A DNA stretch of 64,000 bases from CADEED01 sp043747875. Lineage in GTDB: Bacteria; Pseudomonadota; Gammaproteobacteria; Steroidobacterales; Steroidobacteraceae. The translations under genes and the position numbers were made by a program. Shown one piece after another: positions 1-8,438 of the stretch. Location of the stretch: contig JAYTOI010000029.1 of NCBI GenBank assembly GCA_043747875.1, forward strand, positions 23,047 through 87,046, given 5' to 3'. Numbering within the stretch: the first letter of the stretch is position 1; each line of letters starts with the position of its first letter. The notes under the pieces were generated by a model. The model was not told the origin of the DNA, ran no database searches, and saw nothing but the letters and a program-made list of their open reading frames with translations.

Positions 1-1
1 G

Positions 2-574
2 GATTACTGCCTCTTGCATCCAGAGGTGGCCGAACAGGTGGCCACGGATCGCGTATTGTTGCGCGGTATGCAGGCCCTTGAAAAAGAGGATATGGACCGC
101 GATGCCGGAGGCTGGACTCGCTACCGGCTCGCCGCGAGCATCGCCGTGGTCGTGGCGATGGTCGGCATCTGGGGCTTCCTCCAGTTCGGCGCGCCCGCAC
201 CGAACGCCCTCTACGCCAAGATTGACACAGTGCCAACGCGCCTCGCGTCGCGTCTGTCCGAGCCACTGCGCGTGGTACAGCAGCGCGGTGCCCCGGTCCT
301 GCTCGTGAAGGCCCCCGGCCGCGAAGCGTTGCAGCTCGACGTCGTGCTCGACATGAGTGACACCGCGCCCGAGTTCACCGTCTCGCTCATCGAATACACC
401 CAGCACGGCGAAGTCGAGCGCGGGCGCACCACGCAGGCGCCTCGAGCCATCGACGATGAGCGCGTCCTGCCGGTGGTACTCGATCTCACCGCCGTCGAAG
501 GTCGCCGACTGCGGCTCGACGTGAAGTCCGCAAGCAGCCGACAGAACTTCGAGCTGCGTGTCGTGCAGCCCTGA
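2..574 (+). CDS. Single-pass membrane protein, anti-sigma-like (5' end outside window)
   Basis: The reading frame is open from base 2, before the first possible start (TTG at 14), so the 5' end of the gene lies outside the window. The visible part begins with a polar stretch (YCLLHPEVAEQVATDR) of the kind seen in the cytoplasmic half of ECF anti-sigma proteins. One hydrophobic segment follows at about residues 42-60 (IAVVVAMVGIWGFLQF), then a periplasmic tail of about 120 residues. The gene overlaps the start of the next gene, a TPR-CHAT lipoprotein, by 17 bp, which suggests translational coupling. The anti-sigma role is inferred from topology and from the sigma/anti-sigma pair beside the CHAT gene at 35.6-38.9 kb. 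No zinc-finger motif is visible in the part present. Confidence 0.7.
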   Translation, partial: DYCLLHPEVAEQVATDRVLLRGMQALEKEDMDRDAGGWTRYRLAASIAVVVAMVGIWGFLQFGAPAPNALYAKIDTVPTRLASRLSEPLRVVQQRGAPVLLVKAPGREALQLDVVLDMSDTAPEFTVSLIEYTQHGEVERGRTTQAPRAIDDERVLPVVLDLTAVEGRRLRLDVKSASSRQNFELRVVQP

Positions 575-3500
575 AATCCCCGCGGCCGCGCGCCGCGGGC
601 GCGCGATCGTCTGCGCTGCATCGGCCGCCGCCCTGCTCGCCTGTTCCGGCACACACAAACCAGTCCACGGCACCATTCTTTTCGACGAACCCGTCGCACT
701 CGTGCGCACGGAGGCGATCGACTCCGCGACGCGCGAAGTCTCCGTAGCCGCGGGCATGGTGGTCGTTGCCTTCGCCGACGAGCGCGGCACCGACGTCTCG
801 CTGACGCTGATCGCGGGCGCCACTCGCCGCGAAGTGGAGAGCACGCGGCGTGGCGAAGGGCTCGAGATCGCCGTCGTCGACGTGCCTTCCGCCGGCCGAG
901 TGCGCATCGAACTGCGCGGCCCGGCCAACGAGGTGCGGCCGGGATCGGTGCAGTTGAAGCTCGAAGCATTCTCCGCGCAGGATATCGAGCGCTCGGCAGT
1001 CGCGACGCGGCTCGAAGGCTATCGTGCGTACAGCCGTGCCACGCGCGCCGACCGCACAGCCGTCGACATCAAGGGCGAATGCGCGCCACGCATGAACGAG
1101 GCCATCGCCGCCTTCGAAACACGCGACGGTGGCGATGCGATGCTCGCGGCCGAAGCGCGGCTGGTGCGCGCCTACATGTTCTACTGGTCCGAGCTCGATT
1201 GGCGCGAAGCCCGCGACGGCGCGCAGCGCGCGGCCGACGCGTTTGCCGGGCCGCAGATCGGCGACGCATTGCGCGCGGCGCGCGCACGACGCGTCGTGGC
1301 GCAGTCTCTGCAGGAGATGGCGCACAGCAGCGAGGAGACGGCGAAATCCAAAGAGACTTCGGGACACGAGGCGCGGCGCATCTTCGCCGAGCTCATCGCC
1401 GCGGATTCGGCGCTCGACGCCGTCGGGCGTGGCCGTGTCTACAACGATCTTGGCCTCATGGACGTGGAAGCCCAGGACTGGGCCAGCGCCGAGCGCAACT
1501 TCAATGAGGCCATCGCACTGCATCGCGCCGCCGGAATGCGCACCGGCGAACGGTTGACCACCGCCAACCTGGCGCTCATGGCCCAGCGGCGTGGCGACTA
1601 CGCCCTGGCGACGCGCGCATTCCAGTCGCTGCTCGCGATACCGAACGAGATCGACAACCCCGACATGCAGGCACTGCTGCTCATCAACGCCGCCGCCACC
1701 AACGTCAACATCGGCGACACCGACCTCGCCATCGAGCGGCTGCTGCGCGCCAAGGACATCGCCGAACAGGCGAATTTGGCGGCGCCGCGCACGCGTGCGC
1801 TGTTGGGCCTCGGCCTCGCGTACTGGGCGCGCGGCGACGTCGAACAGGCGCGCACCTTTTTCGACCAGGCGTATGAGGCGCAGAAAGCGCTGGCCGACGA
1901 CCTCGGCATGTACTGGGCGCTGCATTATCGCGGCGTATTACTGCGCGATTCGGGCGATGCTCGCGGCGCGCTCGCGGCGCACCGCGCGGCGCTCGAACAT
2001 GCGCATGGCTCCATCTCGAAGTTGCGCGCGCAGATCGAAATCGCGCGCGATTACGCCGCGCTCACCGACCGAACGCGCGCGCTGGCCGCACTGCGCGCCG
2101 GTCTCGTCGAACCGCTCGAAGCCGAACACCCCGCACGGCGCGAAGCGCAGCTCACGCTGGCCGAAACCCTCGTGATGGACCGCGGCCGCCCGGCCCCCGA
2201 AACGACCGAGGCCGTCGCGCTCGCGCGCGACGCATTGCGTCGCGCGGAGGAGACCTCCGACCTGCCCAGCGAAATCGTCGCGCGGCGCGTGCTTGCGCGC
2301 GTGGCGCTCGAACGCGTGGCGCGCGCGGATGCGGTGCGCGAACTCGAGAGCGCCATCGATCTCGTCGCCCGGTACAGCCGCGGCAGTGCGAATCCCGAGC
2401 TGCAGGCGGCGACGCGCGCCGGCCAGCAGCAACTGTTCCGCGAATACCTGGATGTACAGATGAGCGCATCCACGCCGGGCGCGCGCCAGCGCGCGCTCGA
2501 AGTGCTCGAATCCGTACGCGCGCAAAATTTCCTGCTGGTACGCGGCGCGGCCGGCGCGCCCGGCTCTGCCGAGCTCGATGGTCTGCTCGGACAGCTCGCG
2601 AACCGGCACGTGCGTCTCGCGGAGCTGCGCGAAAGCGACGCGCCGGAGACGCGCGCCATCGAGGCGCTGCAGCTCGAGATGGCGACACTGCGCGCGCAGA
2701 TCGATCGCGTGCGCGCGGCGCGCAGTGCGGGCGGCGGCGCGGCGCGTGACGCCGCATTGCGGCCGGAATGGAAACCGCTGGCGCGCGGCGAAGTGCAGTT
2801 GTCGTATTCGCTCGGCGCCACGCGCTGGTACCTGTGGCGCCGCACCGCCGAGGGCGTCGAGGGCTGGACACTTCCCGGCACCGCGCGCGAGATTCGCACG
2901 GCGGTCCTGAACGCGGCGCGCATCGACCGGCTGCAAAAGCCCGCTGCCTACGATTCCGCACTTCTCGACCTGTCAAGAATGTTGCTGCCACGCGACGTGG
3001 TTGCTGCCGACGCGGCCGGTGTCACGATCGTCGCCGACGACGAGCTAAGTCTCATTCCATTCGCGGCGCTGCGCTCACCGACGGACGCGACGAAACGTTT
3101 TGCCGAGACCCACGTGCTCACGATGGTGCCGTCGCTGCTCGACACGCGCGAGTCGAAAACCACCGGCAAACGTCGTTGGCATCTCGTCGCGGTGCGCGGC
3201 GCTGAGAACGCGCAGGGCGTGAGTACCGTCATGCGCGGATCGTCGCTGTTTCCCGCGCTGCCCGGTGCCGGCGCCGAAGTCGACGCGGTGCTGAAACGAT
3301 TTGGCGGCGAGCACGCACGGGTGCAGGTACTCGAAGGCGCCAGCGCCACCGTCGACGGCGTGCGCTCGTTGATGACGGATGGCGCGGAGGTGATGCACTT
3401 CGCCACGCACGGCCTCGCGGATCTGCGCCATCCGCTCGCCTCGCTGTTGTCGCTGCCGCAAGGCCTGCTCACGGCCGGCCAGATCCAGGAATGGCATGGC

Positions 3501-3818
3501 GACGTGGGCCTGGTGTTCCTCAGCGCCTGCGAAACCGCGGTCGGCCCGACGCGCTTCGCCGAGGGAATGCCCGGCTTGCAGCGCGCCTTCCTGCGCGCGG
3601 GTGCCACCAACGTCATCGCCACGCTCTGGCCCGTCGAGGACGGGTTGGCGCGTCAATTCGCCGAAGCCTTTTATGAGGAATTCTCACGCGGTGTCTCCCC
3701 CGCGGACGCGCTGGCCCGCACTCAACGTCGCTGGATTTCGTCAGGAAGCGGAGAGTCGCCACAGAAGGCAACGAGGAGACGAGTGGCCGCGTGGGGTTAT
3801 GTCCTGTACTCGCGCTGA
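558..3818 (+). CDS. TPR-CHAT lipoprotein (caspase-like protease), copy A
   Basis: This 1086-residue protein starts at GTG 558 and has a lipoprotein signal ending in LLAC (Cys about residue 29), followed by Ser, which favours outer-membrane sorting. The middle, roughly residues 270-620, is alpha-helical with TPR-like pairs of helices. The C-terminal third is a CHAT domain with the catalytic His in HFATHG (His951) and Cys in SACET (Cys991). CHAT proteases are relatives of caspases and separases. The gene overlaps the anti-sigma-like gene upstream by 17 bp and the trypsin-like protease gene downstream by 28 bp, so the three should be co-translated. Substrate unknown. A periplasmic position is inferred from the lipobox. 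It is the most divergent of the three copies in the window, and its spacer between the His and Cys motifs is shorter. Confidence 0.88.
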   Translation: MSCSPEIPAAARRGRAIVCAASAAALLACSGTHKPVHGTILFDEPVALVRTEAIDSATREVSVAAGMVVVAFADERGTDVSLTLIAGATRREVESTRRGEGLEIAVVDVPSAGRVRIELRGPANEVRPGSVQLKLEAFSAQDIERSAVATRLEGYRAYSRATRADRTAVDIKGECAPRMNEAIAAFETRDGGDAMLAAEARLVRAYMFYWSELDWREARDGAQRAADAFAGPQIGDALRAARARRVVAQSLQEMAHSSEETAKSKETSGHEARRIFAELIAADSALDAVGRGRVYNDLGLMDVEAQDWASAERNFNEAIALHRAAGMRTGERLTTANLALMAQRRGDYALATRAFQSLLAIPNEIDNPDMQALLLINAAATNVNIGDTDLAIERLLRAKDIAEQANLAAPRTRALLGLGLAYWARGDVEQARTFFDQAYEAQKALADDLGMYWALHYRGVLLRDSGDARGALAAHRAALEHAHGSISKLRAQIEIARDYAALTDRTRALAALRAGLVEPLEAEHPARREAQLTLAETLVMDRGRPAPETTEAVALARDALRRAEETSDLPSEIVARRVLARVALERVARADAVRELESAIDLVARYSRGSANPELQAATRAGQQQLFREYLDVQMSASTPGARQRALEVLESVRAQNFLLVRGAAGAPGSAELDGLLGQLANRHVRLAELRESDAPETRAIEALQLEMATLRAQIDRVRAARSAGGGAARDAALRPEWKPLARGEVQLSYSLGATRWYLWRRTAEGVEGWTLPGTAREIRTAVLNAARIDRLQKPAAYDSALLDLSRMLLPRDVVAADAAGVTIVADDELSLIPFAALRSPTDATKRFAETHVLTMVPSLLDTRESKTTGKRRWHLVAVRGAENAQGVSTVMRGSSLFPALPGAGAEVDAVLKRFGGEHARVQVLEGASATVDGVRSLMTDGAEVMHFATHGLADLRHPLASLLSLPQGLLTAGQIQEWHGDVGLVFLSACETAVGPTRFAEGMPGLQRAFLRAGATNVIATLWPVEDGLARQFAEAFYEEFSRGVSPADALARTQRRWISSGSGESPQKATRRRVAAWGYVLYSR

Positions 3819-4834
3819 CGCTCCTCTCTCGGGAGCCGGCGATAGACAGACTTCTCACCCAGTTCGAAGAAGAGGCGACGCCCGTGTTCGTCGAGCCGCA
3901 GCCCTGTTGGCATGAGTTCGGCGGCGGGCCGCTCGATGCGGGCGAAACCCAGGCCCTGATCCAGATGCAGCGCAAGCTGCGCGCGGAGCGCCTGCGCGGC
4001 AACCTGCGCGACGTGCGCGGATGGGTGGCGCAAGGCGCACTGTCCGAGCGGGTAGTCCGCAATGCGCAAGGCGTCGGTTTGTTCGTCGCGCACGAAGTCC
4101 TCGAGCGGCCGGGCATCGTGTCCGTCGGCGATACGTTCGATCCTTTTCTCACGCGTTACAAAGAAGTCCTGGAGCTGCTCCCGGATGACCACCTCGCGAA
4201 CGAATGGCGCTGGGCTCGGGTTTCCGGGAGTTGTTTTCTGATCGCCCCCGATCGCGTGATCAGCGCCGCGCACACCATCGGCAAGACCGCGCTCAACCTC
4301 ATCGAAAAGGGCGAGTTTCATGTCGTGTTCGATTTCCAGACACCGCCCGCGCCGCAGGCGCCCGCAGTGATGAGCAAGCGCCGCAGCGTCTTCACCGTCG
4401 TCGCCGTCGACCATGGCGGGGAATACCAATCGCCCGGCACCGACTGGATCACATTGAAGCTCGACCGCCCGGTGGGCGCGGATCGTCGTCCGCTGCGCAT
4501 CGCGCGCGCGCCGCTCGAAGGATCGCGCGAGGTATATGCGCTGGGCCACCCGAAGGCGATCGCCATGCGCTACGCGCGCTCGCGCGACATCTGGCCAAGT
4601 GCGTTCGCGGGCTGTCACGAAGCGCATCTCGATGCCTACGACGGAGTTTCGGGAGCGCCGGTGCTCGACGCCGAGACCCATCTGGTCGTGGGAATGCTGA
4701 TCCGCTCCTGCCCCAACAAGGAAGGGCAGGTGCTGACGCACCAGAACCTCTTTCTGTCGCCGGTGTGTTATCGAGACGACCGGAAATGCGGCGCGGTCAT
4801 CGTGACCGCGCCGCAATTCGCCGCGGTGGTCTGA
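3791..4834 (+). CDS. Trypsin-like serine protease coupled to CHAT copy A
   Basis: A 347-residue protein whose C-terminal two thirds has the S1 peptidase triad: His in ISAAHT, Asp in DWITLKL and Ser in DGVSGAPV. Cys residues flank the catalytic Ser (GCHEAH before it, RSCPNK after it), as in disulfide-bonded chymotrypsin-fold enzymes, which suggests an oxidising compartment. The N-terminal 130 residues match nothing I recognise, and no clear signal peptide is visible from the GTG at 3791, so the true start is uncertain. The start lies 28 bp inside the CHAT gene, which means tight coupling. An attractive inference is that one protease activates the other, but the sequence does not show which way. 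The stop codon abuts the stop of the convergent gene with no spacer. Confidence 0.85.
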   Translation: MGLCPVLALTLLSREPAIDRLLTQFEEEATPVFVEPQPCWHEFGGGPLDAGETQALIQMQRKLRAERLRGNLRDVRGWVAQGALSERVVRNAQGVGLFVAHEVLERPGIVSVGDTFDPFLTRYKEVLELLPDDHLANEWRWARVSGSCFLIAPDRVISAAHTIGKTALNLIEKGEFHVVFDFQTPPAPQAPAVMSKRRSVFTVVAVDHGGEYQSPGTDWITLKLDRPVGADRRPLRIARAPLEGSREVYALGHPKAIAMRYARSRDIWPSAFAGCHEAHLDAYDGVSGAPVLDAETHLVVGMLIRSCPNKEGQVLTHQNLFLSPVCYRDDRKCGAVIVTAPQFAAVV

Positions 4835-5428
4835 TCAGTTGTTCAGGTGGACGTGGCCGCCGCCTTCATGCGCCGGCTTGGCGCAGTCATCGAACGGCGT
4901 GTGCCCAAACTCGAAGTAGATGCTCGGCACCTGTGGGTTCTCCTCGAACGGCAGGAGCGTCGCGCGGAAAAAGTGCACGGCGGGTCCCTGATCCGAGTTG
5001 AAGATGATGCAGGTGCCTTCGATCACGCGATCATTGTTCGGATTCGGCGCGAGATTCGGGCAATCCATGCGGTTCTTCTCCTGGCCAGGCTCCGGACTCA
5101 CGAGCTTCCAGTTGTATGACCCAAAGGTCTTGTCGAAAGTCAGAGTGACGAGCCGCTTGGGCATGCCATCCTCGACCGCGAGGTGGCAATGCTCGGGTTT
5201 GCCGCCATTGGTGCATTCGAGACGTTCCACCCGATTGGGCTTATTGAGGAAGTTCTTCCATTGGCAGCCCCTGCACGCGGTGCTCGGGACCGGCGCCCGA
5301 TCGACCGGCTTGGTTTCTTCCTTGGGTTGCGGTGCCGGCGCGGGTGCCGGTGGCGGCACCTCCGGCTGGCACGCCGACAGGATCGACAAAGCTCCTAACA
5401 AAGTGAGACGAATCACGACGTTCATCAT
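4835..5428 (-). CDS. Lipoprotein of unknown function
   Basis: I chose the ATG at 5428 (two ATGs in tandem) because a lipoprotein signal follows at once, ending in LSAC with Cys near residue 19, and a G-rich sequence (GGGGGT) lies just upstream. The mature 180 residues begin with a Pro/Ala linker. A Cys pair (CRGCQW), further Cys residues and a C-terminal EGGGHVHLNN tail follow. I do not recognise a family. The protein should be anchored in the envelope. It is convergent with the protease gene and does not belong to the CHAT operon. An open frame continues upstream to 5728 but lacks a credible start or signal. Confidence 0.72.
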   Translation of the reverse strand: MMNVVIRLTLLGALSILSACQPEVPPPAPAPAPQPKEETKPVDRAPVPSTACRGCQWKNFLNKPNRVERLECTNGGKPEHCHLAVEDGMPKRLVTLTFDKTFGSYNWKLVSPEPGQEKNRMDCPNLAPNPNNDRVIEGTCIIFNSDQGPAVHFFRATLLPFEENPQVPSIYFEFGHTPFDDCAKPAHEGGGHVHLNN

Positions 5429-5893
5429 TGACCCCCGATTGGTTACGGACCGTGGAGCGGCCCCTGTCATTCTGTCCCGCAATGCGGGCGCATTACGAGA
5501 GGATGACCATTTCGCGCCTTTGTCGCGTGGACATGCAACGCGATTTCGTTCCATTCGTGGAATCTGTGCGCGGGAGACGTGGAAACTCTGCTCGGTGCTG
5601 AGTCGCAGCGGGCGGGGAACCCTCGGCGCCCTACCCCTTAAGCACGCTGTCGGGGCAGGCTTTCGGGACGGACGGCCCCCGACATTTCGGGGGCCGCGTA
5701 CCCGTGCCGGCTGATCCACAGTGGGCAATCCGCACCGCCGTGCGCGCCACTACTACGATCTGCGGCCCGCGATGCCGCTGTTCCTGTTCCTGCGCAGCGG
5801 CGGCGGCACGCTCGCAGACGACGTTCGCAGCTCGCATCCTTCCGGCCTGCGTCGCGTGCGCGACCTGCCGGTGCAGTCGCGAGTCGCGCTGCT
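5429..5893. other. Intergenic region with one GC-rich hairpin
   Basis: No gene is supportable in these 465 bases, and the open frames crossing it look like chance frames in GC-rich DNA. A perfect 9-bp stem with a 4-base loop sits at 5674-5695 (GGCCCCCGA paired with TCGGGGGCC). It lacks a T-run on either strand, so it is a weak terminator candidate for the minus-strand gene ending at 5894. Confidence 0.5.
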
Positions 5894-6469
5894 TCAGCTC
5901 CCGCGCAGTCGGCGCAGTCCGCCCACCATGCCTATGCCCGACAGCAGCAGCAGAGCGGCTCCCGGCAGTGGCACAGGCGAGAGGTTCGCGCGGATCTCGC
6001 CACCCGGGAACACCGAGTTGTGGATGTTCGAGTACGCCCGACCGGCGGTGAGCCCGGCGATGAGCGCGTCGCGCGCCCCAGCCGCGGTGCCACCGCCGAA
6101 GTTGTTGAGGAAACCGGCCGTGTAGATAGCCGGATTCAGCAGGTTGAACAGCGCGTCGAAGCTGCCGGACAGCGCGGTCGTGAAGCCGGGGAAGCCGACG
6201 GCGACGCCGATGTTGGTACCGATGTTCGTGCAGCAGTGAATGTGAGCCGCGCTCGGCAGTCCGCCCGTCAGACCGTTCCACTCCACGTGCACGCTCATCG
6301 TGCTGAGCGAGTCGTCGATGGTGACGATTGTGAGGCCGGAGGCGGGTGAGGCATTGGCGGGATTTTCGTTCGTGCCGGCCATGGCACCGCCGAACAGCAT
6401 CTCGGCGTTCGCGCTGCCGGCGAACAGCAAGCCACACGCGAGCATTCCGAGCACTTGGGCCTTCTTCAT
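5894..6469 (-). CDS. CHRD-domain protein with VPLPG-CTERM sorting signal
   Basis: The start at 6469 (MKKAQVLG) is chosen because GGGAGA lies 8 bases upstream and a signal peptide ending in ANA follows. The 191-residue protein has the hallmarks of a CHRD domain: TNENPAN, AAHIHC and GEIRANL. Its last 25 residues form a VPLPG-CTERM sorting signal (VPLPGAALLLLSGIG then GLRRLR), which is recognised by exosortase-type enzymes in Gram-negative bacteria that make exopolysaccharide. The protein is therefore exported and probably processed at the surface. No exosortase gene is present in the window. The CHRD function is not established. Confidence 0.85.
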   Translation of the reverse strand: MKKAQVLGMLACGLLFAGSANAEMLFGGAMAGTNENPANASPASGLTIVTIDDSLSTMSVHVEWNGLTGGLPSAAHIHCCTNIGTNIGVAVGFPGFTTALSGSFDALFNLLNPAIYTAGFLNNFGGGTAAGARDALIAGLTAGRAYSNIHNSVFPGGEIRANLSPVPLPGAALLLLSGIGMVGGLRRLRGS

Positions 6470-6796
6470 GACTTTCTCCCTGGTCATTGGTTTAAACGAT
6501 CGGGAGGAGTATCCGGCCGCAAATATTGCGGCCATGCAAAGGTTCCGTGACGCGCGCGTCAGTGGTCCGTCATACATACGGCTAACGCGGCGCCTTCGGC
6601 AGCAGCGCGGTGGCGCAGGGCGCGAGGTGCGGGTGCCATGCGAACGTGGCTAGCGGGGGCGCGGGCGCGTCGCCATCATCGACGGCTACGTACGGGGTGT
6701 GAGATTTCGCCTGCCCGGCCTGGGCCGGGCGCGCGGCGCACCAGAACCGGCAACGTCCTTGTCACCGGGGTTCAGCAAGCGAGACCTAACTACAAA
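6470..6796. other. Intergenic region with a GC hairpin
   Basis: No gene is supportable here. A GC stem (GCCCGGC with GCCGGGC, 6713-6730) lies about 70 bases downstream of the stop of the minus-strand secreted-protein gene. It has no T-run, so at best it is a weak terminator. Confidence 0.4.
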
Positions 6797-7408
6797 TCAA
6801 TGATCGTGGCCGTCGTGGCCGTGCTTCGCTGCAACGATTCCCGCGGCGAACCACGCACCCGGAGCGGCCGGTGCGCCCGTGGTCGGGTTGGCGGGCGTCA
6901 CGGCGCGGACGAGCAACACAGGACGGTTGTCGACGTCGTCACCGCAGGTCAGCGGCGGCGCCGCGCCCGTGGCGTCGGCCAGCGGGCCGCGTACTTCAAA
7001 GTCGCCATCCTCGTCGAGGTCGACGGGTTGCGAGTTGAACGGCGTGGTCTGCACTGTGCCGGCGATGGCCGGCGGCACCGCGGCGTTGCGGCAGAACAGC
7101 GAGAGGATCACCTGGCGCGGGCCGCCACGCGTGCCGATGTTGTCCGTGCCCCAGAGCAGTACGCCCGTGCCGACGGCGCGGATCTCGCCCGTGTTTTTGA
7201 TGACGGCGCGGAACGAGGTCATGCCCCAGGGCACACCGCCCGGATTTACTCCGGCGACGATGTTCGCCGTGCCGCCCGCGCGCAGCGGCTGGACGCCGAT
7301 GACGCCATCGAAGTTGAACAGGGTATTCCTGGGCTTCGCTCCGCCCCCCGCGAGCGCCGTTCCCGCTGCAACGATGCCAATGACGGCTGCAAGATGTTTC
7401 ATTCTCAT
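6797..7408 (-). CDS. Secreted protein of unknown function, His/Asp-rich C-terminus
   Basis: A 203-residue protein with a short signal peptide (MRMKHLAAVIGIVAAGTALA). Two in-frame ATGs, at 7408 and 7402, are possible. CGGAG upstream fits the first. The body is rich in Gly, Thr and Asn and contains a DLDEDGDFEV stretch that resembles a small Ca-binding loop. The protein ends in KHGHDGHDH, which could bind metal. I recognise no family. It is probably periplasmic or released, and is transcribed alone. Confidence 0.72.
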   Translation of the reverse strand: MRMKHLAAVIGIVAAGTALAGGGAKPRNTLFNFDGVIGVQPLRAGGTANIVAGVNPGGVPWGMTSFRAVIKNTGEIRAVGTGVLLWGTDNIGTRGGPRQVILSLFCRNAAVPPAIAGTVQTTPFNSQPVDLDEDGDFEVRGPLADATGAAPPLTCGDDVDNRPVLLVRAVTPANPTTGAPAAPGAWFAAGIVAAKHGHDGHDH

Positions 7409-7495
7409 TAGTTAATGCTCCGAGCGTGGTCGATTGTTTCGGGGGTCTGCGATGAGTACCCCCGGCCAGGAGCGCGGTTCCGCGCGGACAGCATG

Positions 7496-7705
7496 TCAAC
7501 GAAGAGAGCGAGCGATATAACTCGTGCTCGCTTCCTCGAAGGATTTTTGAGCGAGCTCACGAGTGCTGGCGCGAGCGGTCCGGGTTTTGAGAGTCTCTCG
7601 AACCGGCCGGCGCGGCTTGCGCGCCAAAGCGCGTCGCTGCCGAACCAGGCTCACGATGGCACTCGCGATCGAGACGATGAGATAGATCTTGCGCAGAGTT
7701 CTCAT
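7496..7705 (-). CDS. Possible small basic membrane protein
   Basis: A 69-residue frame begins MRTLRKIYLIVSIASAIVSL, a plausible signal anchor, followed by a very Arg-rich tail. There is no convincing ribosome binding site and I know no homologue. It is listed because the N-terminus looks unlike a chance frame. It may not be a gene. Confidence 0.3.
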   Translation of the reverse strand: MRTLRKIYLIVSIASAIVSLVRQRRALARKPRRPVRETLKTRTARASTRELAQKSFEEASTSYIARSLR

Positions 7706-8344
7706 GGCGGAAGGCTACGGCCGCGTCCGCGGTACCGACATCGGACGTACCGCGCCGCGGAGCAAGCGCATCGGCCGAGGGGGCGTCAGCGGCCGGCCAC
7801 ACGCACGCGCGGTGTGCGCTCGGGGCACCGCCAGGCGCCTGCGGCCGGGCGCCGTGCGGAACCCTGTCGCAGTTTCGCCAGGCGGCGGCAACTGGGCGTG
7901 CGGACCGGGGACTCCCGGCGCGCAGGATGGCGCGACCCGGACGAACGAGGCCCCGCCCTCGCTGGCGCCTGCGTGCACCCGCACGGCACCCGTCCGGATC
8001 CAGACTAACTACCTGCGCGGCCGCCCAGCTCCATGGTGCCGAAAAATTCGGTGACAGGCTGCAAGAAACCTGCAGCTCGGCACAGAGTCTCTTCGGAGAC
8101 GCCGACATTGCCCCCGACGGCGCTCTCTCTCGCAAGCCACTGGGCGCCTCGGCTGGTCCGCACTCCACCTCGGAGCGGGCACGCGGCGACCGTAACGCCC
8201 CCTACGAACGTAGCGCCCGGCGCGCCCGGTGGCGAGCGACTCGGGACCCGACGCGGGCGCCCCCCGCTCTCTGTAGTCGGCCCTTCACACTCCGATTTTT
8301 TGAACGATGCGCAGATCCTGCGGTTCGTGCGGCAGCAGCGGATG
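7706..8344. other. Long non-coding stretch
   Basis: All six frames carry Arg/Pro/Ala-rich open frames typical of GC-rich non-coding DNA, and none has a motif, signal or ribosome binding site. I see no RNA gene or repeat array. The region could hold regulatory RNA, but nothing in the sequence supports a specific call. Confidence 0.5.
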
Positions 8345-8349
8345 ACAAA

Positions 8350-8375
8350 GAGGCGCCGCAACGATGCGGCGCCTC
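8350..8375 (-). terminator. Intrinsic terminator of the haem c/vWD gene
   Basis: A perfect 10-bp GC stem (GAGGCGCCGC with GCGGCGCCTC) has a 6-base loop. Read on the minus strand it is followed by TTTG. It lies about 65 bases after the stop codon at 8439. Confidence 0.75.
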
Positions 8376-8438
8376 TCCTTGCCTGCCGGTACTTTAGGCT
8401 GGCCACATTGCGTCTATCTACGCGGACAGGATGCATCG

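Noticed and set aside
3797..4816. 339-residue minus-strand frame opposite the serine protease
   Set aside because: No motif, signal or ribosome binding site. The opposite frame carries the complete S1 triad.
7415..8436. Several open frames of 120-200 residues on both strands
   Set aside because: They overlap each other, are Arg/Pro/Ala-rich, and lack ribosome binding sites and recognisable domains.
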